Shown: piece by piece, positions 17,140 through 26,582 of the stretch | How positions within the stretch are numbered: position 1 is the first letter of the stretch | How the letters are laid out: the number at the start of each line of letters is the position of its first letter | Source: Streptomyces rishiriensis | GTDB taxonomy: Bacteria; Actinomycetota; Actinomycetes; Streptomycetales; Streptomycetaceae | DNA length: 64,000 nucleotides | Assembly: GCF_003112535.1 (NCBI RefSeq) | Contig: NZ_BEWA01000012.1 | Coordinates: 62,001-126,000 of the forward strand | Reading direction: 5' to 3' | Position numbers and translations under genes: made by a program | The notes under the pieces: model-generated | The model's input: only the letters and a program-made list of their open reading frames with translations | What the model was told of the DNA's origin: nothing | Databases searched by the model: none

Positions 17140-17520
17140 TCAGAGGGTGACGACGGCGCCAACTAGGCCTTCGATGGTGGCCATTTGCTTGTCCGCGCCC
17201 AGATATCCGATGCCGCGGTGCACGTGCACGGTCAGCATGCGAGCGACGTTCTCATCTGAGAGTTCCTGCCCCATCGCCGCGCATCGCTGCTTGAGCAGGG
17301 CCAGATAGACATCACCGTGCTGGCCGGCGAAGGTCTTCCACGTCATCTCCACGTTGGAGTCGGTGACGATGTCCTTGACCAGCGGAGTCGAGGGGTCTTT
17401 GAGGGACAGCAGCAGCGCCCAGCGGCACAGTACGTTCCACTGGGTGATGCCGGTGGTGCGCTTGAGGTAGACCAGCCGATCCTTAGCTGGCTGGGACAGG
17501 CGGACGTTGTCAACCGGCAT
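17140..17520 (-). CDS. dndE: DNA sulfur modification protein DndE
   Basis: This 126-residue protein matches DndE: it opens VDNVRLSQPAKDRLVYLKR, followed by TGITQWNVLCRWALLLSL. DndE is a small helical protein that binds DNA and is required to put sulfur in place of a non-bridging backbone oxygen. It is slightly longer than the roughly 110 residues I recall for the family, with an extra C-terminal stretch. It is the last gene of dndBCDE and overlaps the end of dndD by 11 bases. A strong hairpin follows. Confidence 0.9.
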   Translation of the reverse strand: MPVDNVRLSQPAKDRLVYLKRTTGITQWNVLCRWALLLSLKDPSTPLVKDIVTDSNVEMTWKTFAGQHGDVYLALLKQRCAAMGQELSDENVARMLTVHVHRGIGYLGADKQMATIEGLVGAVVTL

Positions 17521-19537
17521 GCTGTGCTCCTGCGTTCCACCAATAGCCTTCGACGACAGCGGTGGTGAACTCAGTGTCGTCGTGGACGAGGGTGTAGGTC
17601 TGGGCGACGGACTTCTTCAAGCGGCCCAGTAGGTACTCGTCGATCTCCTCGTCGGTGGACAGCAGGAGGACCTGGTCGCTGGCGTTGGGGAAGTAGCGGT
17701 CGACGAGGTGCTCGCGATGACGGCTGTCGAGGCGGCCCAGCGGGGTGTCGATAACGCTGGGCAGACGGTTGCCAGCGACCCGCATCAGGCCCCACAGCAG
17801 GGAGACGGCCAGGAGCTGGCGCTCGCCGGCGCTCAGGCGCGCGGGGTCGATAGGCTCCCCGTCGGCATCGGCGAGGGTGAGGGTGAACTTGTCGGTGTCG
17901 ATGCGCAGGTCGTGCACGAGTCCTTGCTTGCGCATGAGGGCTTTAAAGCTCTGCAGGACGGCCACTTCGAGTCGGCTGATGTGCCGCTTGAGGAGTGCGG
18001 AGCCGAAGCGTTCGAGAGTGCCGCGGGCCTTTTCAGAGTATTTGATGACCCTCTCGACCTCTTCTGCTTTGACCTTGGTGCGGACGAACTCCTTGTGGGC
18101 TCGTTCGAGCAGGGTGGTGACGTGCTCGCGGCGTCGCTTGAGGTCCTCCAGCTTGGCCGTGGCACGGTCGCACGCGGCTTGGCTGCGGGCGACTTCCACG
18201 ATCTGCTCGTCCCGGGCGACTTGCAGGGCTTCGACCTTGTCCTGGGCGGGAACGCCGGCGAGCTGCCGGTCCAGTTGGTCGCGTAGTTCTGTCAGTTCTG
18301 CGGCGCTGTGCAGTAGCTGCTGTGAGCGCTCCCGGTCCCGCTGGAGGAGTTCATTCAAGACGGTGAGCTGGGCCAGTGCGTCGTGCGGCAAGCGTAGGTC
18401 CACCGGCAGCTGCGTCTTGTCGGCACGCTCGGCGCGGTCGGCGTCCAGTTGCTTGAGCACGTCGGCGCGGACGGTGTCGGGCACCAGATCCAGCAACCAC
18501 TGGTCACGCGCTTCGAGTACCTCCAGAACCTGTGCCGATTGCTGGGCTTCGTGCTCCTTCTCGGCCTGCCGGCGCACGTCCTGCAGAAGCGGTTGGGCCA
18601 TCAGCAGGGGCAGCGGGCCCGCGGCAAGCTGGATCAGCTCGCCGCGTACCTGGGCCAGGCGGGCGGCGGTCTGCTTTTTGTCGTTCTCCAGCTCGATGCG
18701 CCTAGTGAACAGATCGCCGCCCTCGTCGGCGAACGCCTTCTCCAGGCTGTCCAGCTTGCGCTGCGCCTTACCGAGATCGGTACGGGAGTGGGCGAGTTCC
18801 TGATGAGCGATGTCGTATTGGGAGAGCACCGCTTCGCGTTCGGCTTCCTGGGCGCGGATGTTGTCCAGCAGGTGCTGTTCCTCGTCGGACAGCTTCTGGC
18901 GACGCTGCAGGGCCAGCAGGTCGTTGCGGAGCTGTTGGACGGTGCTCACGCCCAGAAGAGAGTGAACGGCAGACTCGATGACAGAGGCGGCCCGTTCGGG
19001 GTCGGCCAGTGATTCGATCTTCTCACCGTCGAAGAAGGCCAGGGAGGCGATCTCCAAGGGGAGGAGGGATTCGACGTGGTCGGCCCAGCCATCACTCAAC
19101 AGCCGATTGAACTTACCCTCGAACGTGACGTTGCGTTGCGTCTTTGCGCGTGCGCCGTAGGTGTCGTCGACGTAGACGTTGAGAAATTCCTTGAGGGTCT
19201 TGCCGCTGATGTGCCAGCTGCGGACGACGCGGTAGTAGTGCTCGTGCCCGCCAGTCATGACGGTGAACTCGAGAGTGATCGCAGAGCCGCGGGTGGGGTC
19301 GGCCTTGCGGTTGATGCTCTCGCGTAGGTAGGCGTCGTAAGCCTTGGTGCCGCGGCCGCTGCAGCGGGCTCGGTTGCCGTAGAGCGCCAGCTGGATGGCG
19401 TCGAGCAGGGTCGTCTTGCCGCACCCATTCAACCCGCCGATCAGGATGATCGGCTTGTTCTTTTTGGGGGTTAGATCAAGAGACTGCTTGCCGCGGTAGG
19501 CCCCGAATTCTTCGAGGGTGATCTTACGCAGGAGCAT
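17510..19537 (-). CDS. dndD: DNA sulfur modification ATPase DndD
   Basis: This 675-residue SMC-like ATPase has Walker A GGLNGCGKT at 34-42, the typical LAFFDGEKIE near 180 and long coiled coils in the middle. The Walker B region near the end is VIDTPLGRLDSRHR. Family members hydrolyse ATP, probably to open or scan the DNA for sulfur insertion. It overlaps dndC by 14 bases and dndE by 11, so the four genes form one transcript. It differs from the second DndD-like ATPase downstream, which has a CxxC hook that this protein lacks. Confidence 0.95.
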   Translation of the reverse strand: MLLRKITLEEFGAYRGKQSLDLTPKKNKPIILIGGLNGCGKTTLLDAIQLALYGNRARCSGRGTKAYDAYLRESINRKADPTRGSAITLEFTVMTGGHEHYYRVVRSWHISGKTLKEFLNVYVDDTYGARAKTQRNVTFEGKFNRLLSDGWADHVESLLPLEIASLAFFDGEKIESLADPERAASVIESAVHSLLGVSTVQQLRNDLLALQRRQKLSDEEQHLLDNIRAQEAEREAVLSQYDIAHQELAHSRTDLGKAQRKLDSLEKAFADEGGDLFTRRIELENDKKQTAARLAQVRGELIQLAAGPLPLLMAQPLLQDVRRQAEKEHEAQQSAQVLEVLEARDQWLLDLVPDTVRADVLKQLDADRAERADKTQLPVDLRLPHDALAQLTVLNELLQRDRERSQQLLHSAAELTELRDQLDRQLAGVPAQDKVEALQVARDEQIVEVARSQAACDRATAKLEDLKRRREHVTTLLERAHKEFVRTKVKAEEVERVIKYSEKARGTLERFGSALLKRHISRLEVAVLQSFKALMRKQGLVHDLRIDTDKFTLTLADADGEPIDPARLSAGERQLLAVSLLWGLMRVAGNRLPSVIDTPLGRLDSRHREHLVDRYFPNASDQVLLLSTDEEIDEYLLGRLKKSVAQTYTLVHDDTEFTTAVVEGYWWNAGAQHAG

Positions 19538-21104
19538 CGAGTTCGTCTTCGTCGTCGAAGGTCAGGTTCTCGGAAATGTCGTCACGCCACTTTTTCTTGC
19601 GCGTAGCAAATTCCACGGCGTCTTCGTGGTTGTCGTAGTAGCCCTTTTGTACGGCTTGCTCGAGGGCCTGGAAGAGGCCGGACCGGCGAGCCATGGTGCG
19701 GTACTTCCGCTCGACGGCGAGGAGTTCGCGGACCATGTTGTAGTGCAGGTCGTCGCCGTCGCAGACCTGCTTGAGGACATCCATCTCGTCGGAGCCCATG
19801 ACAAGCTGCTCATCCAGCGGGCCGCCCGGGAACGGCTCGCCGGTGACGTCCCGATAGATCTGCGGCAGGCTGTCCTCGACCTCATGCTTGTCGAACACCC
19901 AGATCCGGCGGATCTCATGCAGTTCGTCGAACGTGATGAGTTCGATGTTCTGCACGTGCTCGGGGGCGTGGGCACGGATCCATGTTTGCGCCTGGAGCAG
20001 CTCCTTGAGCCACTCTTCGCGGTAGGACTGCAGATAGGGGCCGTGGATGGCGCCATCGTTGAACAGCATCACCTTGCCGTTCATACGCCGGAAGTCACGG
20101 GCCGGCTTGTCCGGGCGCGGGAAGGGTGCCTTGCGGCCGGCCGGGAGGTCGGGGTCGCCCTCCTGGTAGTGACCGAAGGGTGCATCGAGCTTGTTACGCA
20201 GATCCAGCAGGGGAAGCATCCACTCCTTTTCCTCGTCGTTCTGGATCATGGCAGACATGGACTTGTCCTGCTCGACGAGGGTGCAGGTCCAGCAGCCGAA
20301 GCGGCTGGAGCCGCAAGAGGGGGTGGTGGAGTCGACCACGAGAGGGCATTCACCGTCCCCGGAAGCACCCTGGTACATGGTGAGTAGGTCCTGATTGTTG
20401 TAGCCCCAGGGGTTGGGCTTCTGCATCAGGAACTCCCACACATCGTCGTTGGTCCAGTCCTCAACGGGGCTGTAGACGAGGGAGTTGGGCAGGTTGGCGT
20501 TGGGTGAGAGGCGGTCGCGTACGCGTCGCTTCTCGTGCTTTTCCATGGCGCGGGCGCGGGCTTGGCTTTCTGCCTTGCGAATACCCAGCACCATGATCGC
20601 TTCGCCGTGGGCAGCGACCACGCTGCGGATGAAGCTGTTCGACGGCTTGATCTTCAGTCGTTCGGTGCACCAGCGAAACTTCGGGCGCGGGGCGGGGTAG
20701 CCGCGGCCGATGAGGTTCACCCAGAAGGTGTCCTTTATCTCCGGCGTGAGGCGGTGTGGTTCGATCGGCAGGCTCTGTGCCTGTGCCGCGTCCTGCATGG
20801 TGCCCAGGGAGGCGGAGACCCAGGCGGCGACGACTGGGTTTTCCACGAGGGTGTCGGTGGAGATGACGTGCACGGCCTTGGTGCGCTGCTCGGCGGGCAG
20901 GTCTGCAAGGGCCATCCACACCAACTGCAGGACGGCGGTGGAGTCCTTGCCTCCGCTGTAACCGATGACCCAGGGCACCTGGTCGGCAGTGTAGAGCTCG
21001 CGGATCTCCTCGGTAAGCTCGGTGACAACCGCGTCCAGTGAACGCCCGTTGAAGGGCTTGCGGCGTACGGGGGTGAGCCCAAGATTGAGGGGGATGGTGG
21101 TCAT
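19524..21104 (-). CDS. dndC: Phosphorothioation protein DndC (PAPS-reductase-like)
   Basis: The protein is 526 residues. The PP-loop ATP pyrophosphatase motif SGGKDS is at 50-55, in the context WVIGYSGGKDSTAVLQL. Cysteines in WCTERLK and in PSCGSSRFGCWTC are positioned to bind an iron-sulfur cluster. DndC activates the DNA backbone with ATP and receives sulfur from the cysteine desulfurase. The length agrees with the family. Its start overlaps the dndB stop as ATGA. Confidence 0.95.
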   Translation of the reverse strand: MTTIPLNLGLTPVRRKPFNGRSLDAVVTELTEEIRELYTADQVPWVIGYSGGKDSTAVLQLVWMALADLPAEQRTKAVHVISTDTLVENPVVAAWVSASLGTMQDAAQAQSLPIEPHRLTPEIKDTFWVNLIGRGYPAPRPKFRWCTERLKIKPSNSFIRSVVAAHGEAIMVLGIRKAESQARARAMEKHEKRRVRDRLSPNANLPNSLVYSPVEDWTNDDVWEFLMQKPNPWGYNNQDLLTMYQGASGDGECPLVVDSTTPSCGSSRFGCWTCTLVEQDKSMSAMIQNDEEKEWMLPLLDLRNKLDAPFGHYQEGDPDLPAGRKAPFPRPDKPARDFRRMNGKVMLFNDGAIHGPYLQSYREEWLKELLQAQTWIRAHAPEHVQNIELITFDELHEIRRIWVFDKHEVEDSLPQIYRDVTGEPFPGGPLDEQLVMGSDEMDVLKQVCDGDDLHYNMVRELLAVERKYRTMARRSGLFQALEQAVQKGYYDNHEDAVEFATRKKKWRDDISENLTFDDEDELDAPA

Positions 21105-22240
21105 GCCTCGCCTCGCAGGTATGCGTCTTCCACACGTTGCTCTTCCGGGCTCAGCTCCAGGCCCAGATGCTTACGCAGGTAATTCACAGTAAGTGTCATG
21201 TTTTGGTGGCTTTTGGAAACGCGACCACCGACGATGGCACGCCCCTCCCAGTCAACGTTGGCCCGGCTCCAGTCCACGTGCTTCAGCGGAGCCAAACGCT
21301 TCTTCCACGCGGTCGCCTTGATGGACTCCCTCAGGAGCGAGTTGCCGATACGACCCAGCGCATGCAGGGCGATGCCGTGGCTGTGAATGAAGTCTCGGCG
21401 CATCTCTTGCGCGGACAGCTGCTTGTCACGCACCATCGCCCATTCTGGCAGCGCCGCGTCCACGGCCTCCCAGAACGACTGCGCCAGCCCAGTCGCCTCG
21501 TCCTGCTTCAGCTCGAGGCCTTGGAGCAGGGATTGGTTGCCGAAGTACAGGGCACTGAGGGTGAACAGCTTGCGGGAGCGGGCGGACAGGGTGCTCTTCT
21601 CCATCTCCACAAAACCCTTGAAGATGGCCGAGCGTTCAGTGAGGGTCCGAGCGATCTGTGCGTTGACGTCCCGGTGGTCGTACAGGACGCCGATCGAGCG
21701 CGCCGGACGGACGGCGTGCCGGTTGAGGTCGGCGAACATCTGCTGAGAGCGCGCGAGCCCCGTGTCATGAAAGAAGACCACGGCGATGGTCTCGTCCCCC
21801 AGGTCGGGGTTTTCCTTCAACGCCAGCTCGATGGCGGCGCGGCGGTGCTGCCCGTCGTTGATGAGGAAGCGTGCATCCATGGGGATGCGCAGCTGCCCGG
21901 TACGGTGCGCGGCTCCTTCGGCTCCCTGGCTATCGAAGACCATGTCTCCGTCCACGGAGGCGGTCAGGGCGCTGAAGACATAATCCTCGGGGTTATCCAG
22001 GATGTAGCGGGCGAGCGCCGGCAGGCGTCCCTTGTTCAGGACGCGCTGGGCTCTCAGCTCGGCGGAGAGATCATCTTCGTCGAAGAGGAAGATCTTCGGG
22101 ATGAGCCGCAACGGGCACATCGACGCATAAAACTCCCGCCCCGCCTGCACTCCGCGGATCGCAGGGAAGGTGTACTCAAAGCCATTAGACACTCGCGAGA
22201 CAGCCCGCCCCGCAGCTTGGCTCGCCGCTTCAGTCTGCAC
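21101..22240 (-). CDS. dndB: DndB, DGQHR-domain regulator
   Basis: This 379-residue protein has the signature INDGQHRRAAIEL (DGQHR at 129-133) and the opening FPAIRGVQAGREFY typical of DndB. DndB is a DNA-binding negative regulator of the dnd genes and influences which sites are modified. The start could be the GTG at 22,240 or the GTG at 22,192 just before SNGFEYTFPAIRG. It heads dndBCDE and faces dndA across 244 bases filled with ACGTAC repeats, which it may bind itself. Confidence 0.92.
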   Translation of the reverse strand: MQTEAASQAAGRAVSRVSNGFEYTFPAIRGVQAGREFYASMCPLRLIPKIFLFDEDDLSAELRAQRVLNKGRLPALARYILDNPEDYVFSALTASVDGDMVFDSQGAEGAAHRTGQLRIPMDARFLINDGQHRRAAIELALKENPDLGDETIAVVFFHDTGLARSQQMFADLNRHAVRPARSIGVLYDHRDVNAQIARTLTERSAIFKGFVEMEKSTLSARSRKLFTLSALYFGNQSLLQGLELKQDEATGLAQSFWEAVDAALPEWAMVRDKQLSAQEMRRDFIHSHGIALHALGRIGNSLLRESIKATAWKKRLAPLKHVDWSRANVDWEGRAIVGGRVSKSHQNMTLTVNYLRKHLGLELSPEEQRVEDAYLRGEA

Positions 22241-22258
22241 CCATGCACTCTAGCGTGC

Positions 22259-22455
22259 ACGTACGTCTCCTGAGAAACGTACGCCACTTTCGTCTCGACG
22301 TACTCAGGGGCACAAACTGACGTACCAGCCTTCGACCATGCGCCTACAGGCGGCGAAGCCACACAGGAACAAGCGCCGCGAAGACGATGTTGACGTACTG
22401 GGGTGGCGGCTTCGTGCACTGCGATCCCGACGTGTACGTTAATTACTTGACGTAC
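22259..22455. promoter_or_regulatory. Divergent dndB-dndA control region with ACGTAC sites
   Basis: The hexamer ACGTAC or its complement occurs at least seven times. Two copies form identical dyads, GTACGT-N10-ACGTAC, at 22,261-22,282 (dndB side) and 22,434-22,455 (dndA side). Three direct copies at 22,277, 22,298 and 22,319 are exactly 21 bases apart, two helical turns. A -35-like TTGACG at 22,447-22,452 overlaps the dndA-side dyad. The layout suggests a repressor site at each promoter, and DndB is the leading candidate. Confidence 0.75.
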
Positions 22456-22484
22456 GACTGTGGTGGAAGCGTGCAAAGAGGCGG

Positions 22485-23639
22485 GTGAGCGCCGTGGTGG
22501 CGTACCTAGATGTGGCAGCGACGACACGGGTCGACCCGCGGGTCGCCGAGGTGGTGCTGCACTGGATGACCGAAGACTTCGGCAACGCCGGCAGCCGCAC
22601 CCACGAGTACGGTGCACGCGCCAAGAAGGCGGTGCAGCAGGCGCGTTCCTTCATCGCCGGCACCGTGGGCGCCAAGACGGAAGAAGTGATCTTCACCAGC
22701 GGGGCGACGGAGTCCAACAACATCGCTCTGCTCGGACTGGCGCCGCACGGCGAGCTCACAGGCCGCAAGCACATCATCACCTCCGCCATCGAGCACAAGG
22801 CGGTGCTGGAGCCGCTGACGCACCTACGCGATACCCGCGGCTTCGAGGTCGACTTCCTCTCCCCTGGCCCCAGCGGCCGCATCACTGCCGACGCCGTGCT
22901 TGAGCGGCTGCGTCCGGACACCCTGATGGTGTCGCTGATGCACGTCAACAATGAAACCGGCGTCATCCAGCCGGTCGCCGAACTCTCCGAGAAGCTGCGC
23001 GTCACACCCACCTATCTGCACGTCGACGCCGCTCAGGGCTACGGCAAGGTCCCCGCCGACCTGATGGCGCCCATCGACCTGATCAGCATCTCCGGCCACA
23101 AGATCGGCGCTCCGAAGGGCGTCGGCGCTCTTATCACCCGCCGGCGGGGATGGGACAAGGTGCCGCTTGAGCCGATCATGTTCGGCGGTGGGCAGGAGCG
23201 CAAGCTGCGCCCAGGCACCCTCGCAGTGCCGTTGATCATGGGCCTGTTCGAGGCCGCGAAGAATTTCACCGAGAGGCGGGAAACGTGGGAGCGGGAGGCG
23301 AAGGCGATGCGCGAACGGATCCTTGCTGCGCTCAGCACGACACGCTTCCGCCTCAACGGAGACCCCGAGCACAGCGTCCCCCACATCCTCAACGTCAGCT
23401 TCGATGAGCTGAATGCCGAAGCACTCATCGTCCGCCTCAAAGACCAGGTCGCCATCGCCACCGGCTCGGCCTGTACCAGCGCCTCCTACACGCCCAGCCA
23501 CGTCCTTCAGGCGATGGGCCTGGACGACGCCGTGGCTGCCAACGGGCTGCGTCTTTCCTGGTTCCCTTCCCAAGCAGCCGATTTCGATCCTCTCCCGCTC
23601 GCCGAGACCATCGCCAGCATGCAGCCTCAGGGAGGTTGA
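22485..23639 (+). CDS. dndA: Cysteine desulfurase DndA
   Basis: This 384-residue IscS/NifS-type enzyme binds PLP at Lys206 (SISGHKIGAPKG) and has its active cysteine at Cys330 in IATGSACTSASY. It takes sulfur from L-cysteine and hands it to DndC. It is transcribed away from dndBCDE. GTG at 22,485, and GTG at 22,494 or 22,497 (giving MAYLDVAAT), are all possible starts; AGAGGCGG lies just upstream. The full family length is present. It converges on the methyltransferase gene after six bases. Confidence 0.92.
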   Translation: MSAVVAYLDVAATTRVDPRVAEVVLHWMTEDFGNAGSRTHEYGARAKKAVQQARSFIAGTVGAKTEEVIFTSGATESNNIALLGLAPHGELTGRKHIITSAIEHKAVLEPLTHLRDTRGFEVDFLSPGPSGRITADAVLERLRPDTLMVSLMHVNNETGVIQPVAELSEKLRVTPTYLHVDAAQGYGKVPADLMAPIDLISISGHKIGAPKGVGALITRRRGWDKVPLEPIMFGGGQERKLRPGTLAVPLIMGLFEAAKNFTERRETWEREAKAMRERILAALSTTRFRLNGDPEHSVPHILNVSFDELNAEALIVRLKDQVAIATGSACTSASYTPSHVLQAMGLDDAVAANGLRLSWFPSQAADFDPLPLAETIASMQPQGG

Positions 23640-23645
23640 CCAGCC

Positions 23646-25091
23646 CTACGCCTCGGAGCGGCGCACCAGCCGGTGCCCGCGCAGCTGCCGGCCGCACCTG
23701 ACGAGCTCGGCCTGCCAGCCGTTCTCGGTCCCGATCAGGTGCGGCCGTTCATACAACCCCGCCCGCATCTCAGACTCGGTCAACCGGCGGTATCGCGGCA
23801 CGTCCGGATCATCCGGTGCCAGAAACTCGTGCTTGCGGTGCAGCAGCGGCCGGTTGGCCGAGCTCTCGTATGAGAGGTGGGACGCCTCAAGCGTCTGCAG
23901 GTCCACCATGTAGGAGGACCGGATCCGCGGATGCGGGTCTTTGTCAAAGTCCGGGTAGTCCAGCCACGAAACCGCTCGCCCTTGGTGCTTGAGCTTGGCC
24001 ACCGTCCACTGCTCCGGGCGACCGGCAGCGATCGATGCGCAGTGCTCGTACAAGCGCAATACCGTCGGGATCCGCTCCAGCGCGCGTCGATGCACGTACA
24101 GCGCCGTCGGTGTCACCTTACCGGCAATGGAGGCGTTCATGGCATTACGCACATAGCCGTCGTCACGGAGCTTCAACAACAGTCGGTCAGCCCGCTGACA
24201 AGCCTCCTTGTAGGAACTGAAGAACGTGCGCACATCCTGTTGCAAGCCCACTGGCAGACGCCCGAACGGCCCGCGACCGTTGAACAGCTCCACCGCCAGG
24301 TAGAGCAACGTGTTCAACGTCGATCGCTTAGCCCCCGCAGTGGCCCGCTCAGGATCAGCGCCATCCCGCACCAGGCGCTTGACGTCACCGGGCCTCAGGT
24401 GAGCCAAGAGCTCCGCAACAGTCCGCGGCATTTCCTCAATCCGCGGCGGACGTCCCCTGCGCTCGAAGAAGTCCACCACCGCACTCACCGCTGAGGCAGT
24501 GTTTTCGGAAGCAAGCCACTCGGCATCCGGGATCACCCGCTGCGCCAGGTAGCTCAGACGGGCGCCCTCGTCCCGGAACGCGTAGACGACTCCGGGCGCG
24601 GCCGCCACCACCCGCGCGCCGGTCACCTGCTCCACGTACGCCCGAAGCTCACTCGCGGCATATAGATGCTGGAACGTCTGCCGACTCGTCAGTAGGCCGT
24701 CACCGAACTGCTGACCTTGGACCTTTGACCTTTCCCAGGTCAGCCGGGCTGAGACAACCAGCAGCGTCGAAGTCAACTCCCACGCCTGCTTCAAGGTCTG
24801 CCGACGCTCCAGCGGATCCTCGATTACGTTCAACACGTAGGTCAGCAACACAACGTCGCTGGCGACCAGTTGCGTGCCAGGGCTGTAATACGGATCCCAC
24901 CCCGCCACCTGGCAGTCCAGTTGCTGCAATGCTCTGACATCGTCACCACGGCCACAGCCGTAGTCGAGGATCGTTCGCTCAGATACCAACTGGCGGTCCG
25001 CCAGCGCCTGACGCGCGGGCACCGACAGCGCCATCCGCCCAATCGCCGTCCGGCGGCGCTCGCTACCCCAGATTTGCTGCATAACAGACAC
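23646..25091 (-). CDS. DNA phosphorothioation-associated putative methyltransferase
   Basis: This 481-residue protein has the SAM-binding motif ILDYGCGRGDD (about 41-51), followed by an acidic loop VAGWDPYYS. The rest matches the dnd-linked methyltransferase family I remember from sulfur-modification islands (RRTAIGRMALSVPARQAL start). The methylated substrate is not known to me. It converges with dndA. Its presence supports a full DNA-modification locus. Confidence 0.85.
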   Translation of the reverse strand: MSVMQQIWGSERRRTAIGRMALSVPARQALADRQLVSERTILDYGCGRGDDVRALQQLDCQVAGWDPYYSPGTQLVASDVVLLTYVLNVIEDPLERRQTLKQAWELTSTLLVVSARLTWERSKVQGQQFGDGLLTSRQTFQHLYAASELRAYVEQVTGARVVAAAPGVVYAFRDEGARLSYLAQRVIPDAEWLASENTASAVSAVVDFFERRGRPPRIEEMPRTVAELLAHLRPGDVKRLVRDGADPERATAGAKRSTLNTLLYLAVELFNGRGPFGRLPVGLQQDVRTFFSSYKEACQRADRLLLKLRDDGYVRNAMNASIAGKVTPTALYVHRRALERIPTVLRLYEHCASIAAGRPEQWTVAKLKHQGRAVSWLDYPDFDKDPHPRIRSSYMVDLQTLEASHLSYESSANRPLLHRKHEFLAPDDPDVPRYRRLTESEMRAGLYERPHLIGTENGWQAELVRCGRQLRGHRLVRRSEA

Positions 25092-25313
25092 CTGCGTCCA
25101 GGTACGACACCATCAACAGGATAGAAGACATGGGACCGGCACACCTACGCAACGACAAAGTTGCCCCCAAAGCACCAGCAGGCGGCTGTCTGGCAGTGGA
25201 CGGTTTCGCGCACCCTGGCCAGTCCTTGCGATGGTAAACGTAGCCCGGCTATGAGCACACGCGAGAGGTGCAGCACCTGACGCTCGCCGCCGGCGCGTCT
25301 GCTACCACGCGTG
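25092..25313. other. Spacer between methyltransferase and endonuclease genes
   Basis: No gene was found. It presumably holds the promoter of the methyltransferase gene and the 3' end region of the endonuclease gene; no clear hairpin was picked out. Confidence 0.4.
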
Positions 25314-26582
25314 CTATCGGGATGCGGCAGGCCTCTTTATGTGACTGAGCCACTTCTCAACCAGTGTCGCTTGCGTAGGTGTAAGCCCCGCCAGGGATCC
25401 GTCCTGGAGTTTTTTGCGTAGATCCGCCCTTGTGAGAGACCTGGATAGACCTTCGATTTCCCGGGCACCCACAATCCGGCTTAGGAACAGCTCGAGGAGG
25501 AAGTTTGAATCAGGGTTTTCCAGCAATTTCCGACCAGCCAGGGTCAAGTTCATGTGGTCATTTTCAACATCCACTAGCCCCAGGGAGACCAGGACACGGG
25601 ACCGTCGACGCGCCTCATCGGAGCGCGTGATCGTAGGGAACCGCTCTTGGAATCTGACGACGTAGTCATCCCAACTCGGCTGGCCGTCGGCAAGGTCGGT
25701 CATAGAAACGATGCAGCCCAAGAGATCCTTGCCACGATCCGATGGCATCTTCTCGATGTAGTAGCGCGGCTGAGCATTTTGAGACGGTTGAGAGGAGCTT
25801 CCTTGAAGGGGGCTACCAACCTTTCCTGTAATAGTTGCCAAGGCCTCCAAGTCGAGAGAAAGGAGGGAAAGACGGGACGCCTGGACGCCAATACCGTGCT
25901 CGGTTAGCAAATCAGTCAACAACCGGCCATCGATCAGGTGAATTGGAGTGAGAGCATCATCCAGGGCCTCCTTGGGAGCATCTTTAGTGTACCCTCCAGT
26001 GGTCACAATGATCCCTTGCGTACCGGCCCTCAGCGTGCCTCTGAGCTCTCTGACCTCCTTTACTGTTACCGGTTTCGACCAGCGCTTCACCTGGATCGCG
26101 GTAGGTACTGTCATAACGCCGCCTGCAACGAGAGTGGCCCGGACGTCAACGCCACCATCCTTAGATCTTCTAGTGACCTTTACGTCTTCGTATTTCATCG
26201 CAGTGAACAAATCGGCTACGATGTGCTCGAAGACCTCTGGAGGAACCTCTCGCAACTGCTTCAGCAGCTGCTCCTTGACTTGCCCATTTTCTTGTTCAAT
26301 GGCCAGCTCAGCTCGGTTGCCGGGAGGGCGGAGGCGAATAGACCTCCCGGACATTGAAAAGCGCTGTCGATATCCTCGCGCCGAACGCAATCTGTCATCC
26401 CTCAACAACGCTTCAAGCAGCTGCTCTTGCGCAAGGGTGCTGCCGGCAATCTGTTCGTCACCCAATTCTGTGAGAATTCGGTCAAACTCCAGAGGGCCCC
26501 CACTGTGGTCACGGAGGACTTCGTAGACCTTGCGAGCGGTGAGCTGTCCAGGAGTGGCGAGAACTGTAAAGGCGGAGTCCAT
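25314..26582 (-). CDS. Mrr-type restriction endonuclease
   Basis: This 422-residue protein contains an Mrr/PD-(D/E)XK core at about 110-220. Glu119 is in FEHIVADLF, Asp146 in DGGVDVRA and the Gln164-x-Lys166 pair in AIQVKRW, followed by VTTGGYTKDA. The first 90 residues look like a winged-helix domain, and the C-terminal 170 are unrecognised helical domains, possibly for DNA recognition. Mrr-like enzymes often cut modified DNA (type IV) or act as the nuclease of a modification system. In this island it could cut DNA lacking phosphorothioate, or foreign methylated DNA; sequence alone cannot decide. Confidence 0.85.
   Translation of the reverse strand: MDSAFTVLATPGQLTARKVYEVLRDHSGGPLEFDRILTELGDEQIAGSTLAQEQLLEALLRDDRLRSARGYRQRFSMSGRSIRLRPPGNRAELAIEQENGQVKEQLLKQLREVPPEVFEHIVADLFTAMKYEDVKVTRRSKDGGVDVRATLVAGGVMTVPTAIQVKRWSKPVTVKEVRELRGTLRAGTQGIIVTTGGYTKDAPKEALDDALTPIHLIDGRLLTDLLTEHGIGVQASRLSLLSLDLEALATITGKVGSPLQGSSSQPSQNAQPRYYIEKMPSDRGKDLLGCIVSMTDLADGQPSWDDYVVRFQERFPTITRSDEARRRSRVLVSLGLVDVENDHMNLTLAGRKLLENPDSNFLLELFLSRIVGAREIEGLSRSLTRADLRKKLQDGSLAGLTPTQATLVEKWLSHIKRPAASR

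Noticed and set aside
17510..19537. DndD as a Rad50/SbcC repair protein
   Set aside because: The overlap with dndC and dndE and the LAFFDGEKIE motif make DndD the better call.
22485..23639. Housekeeping IscS rather than DndA
   Set aside because: It faces dndBCDE across shared dyads and no iron-sulfur assembly genes are near.
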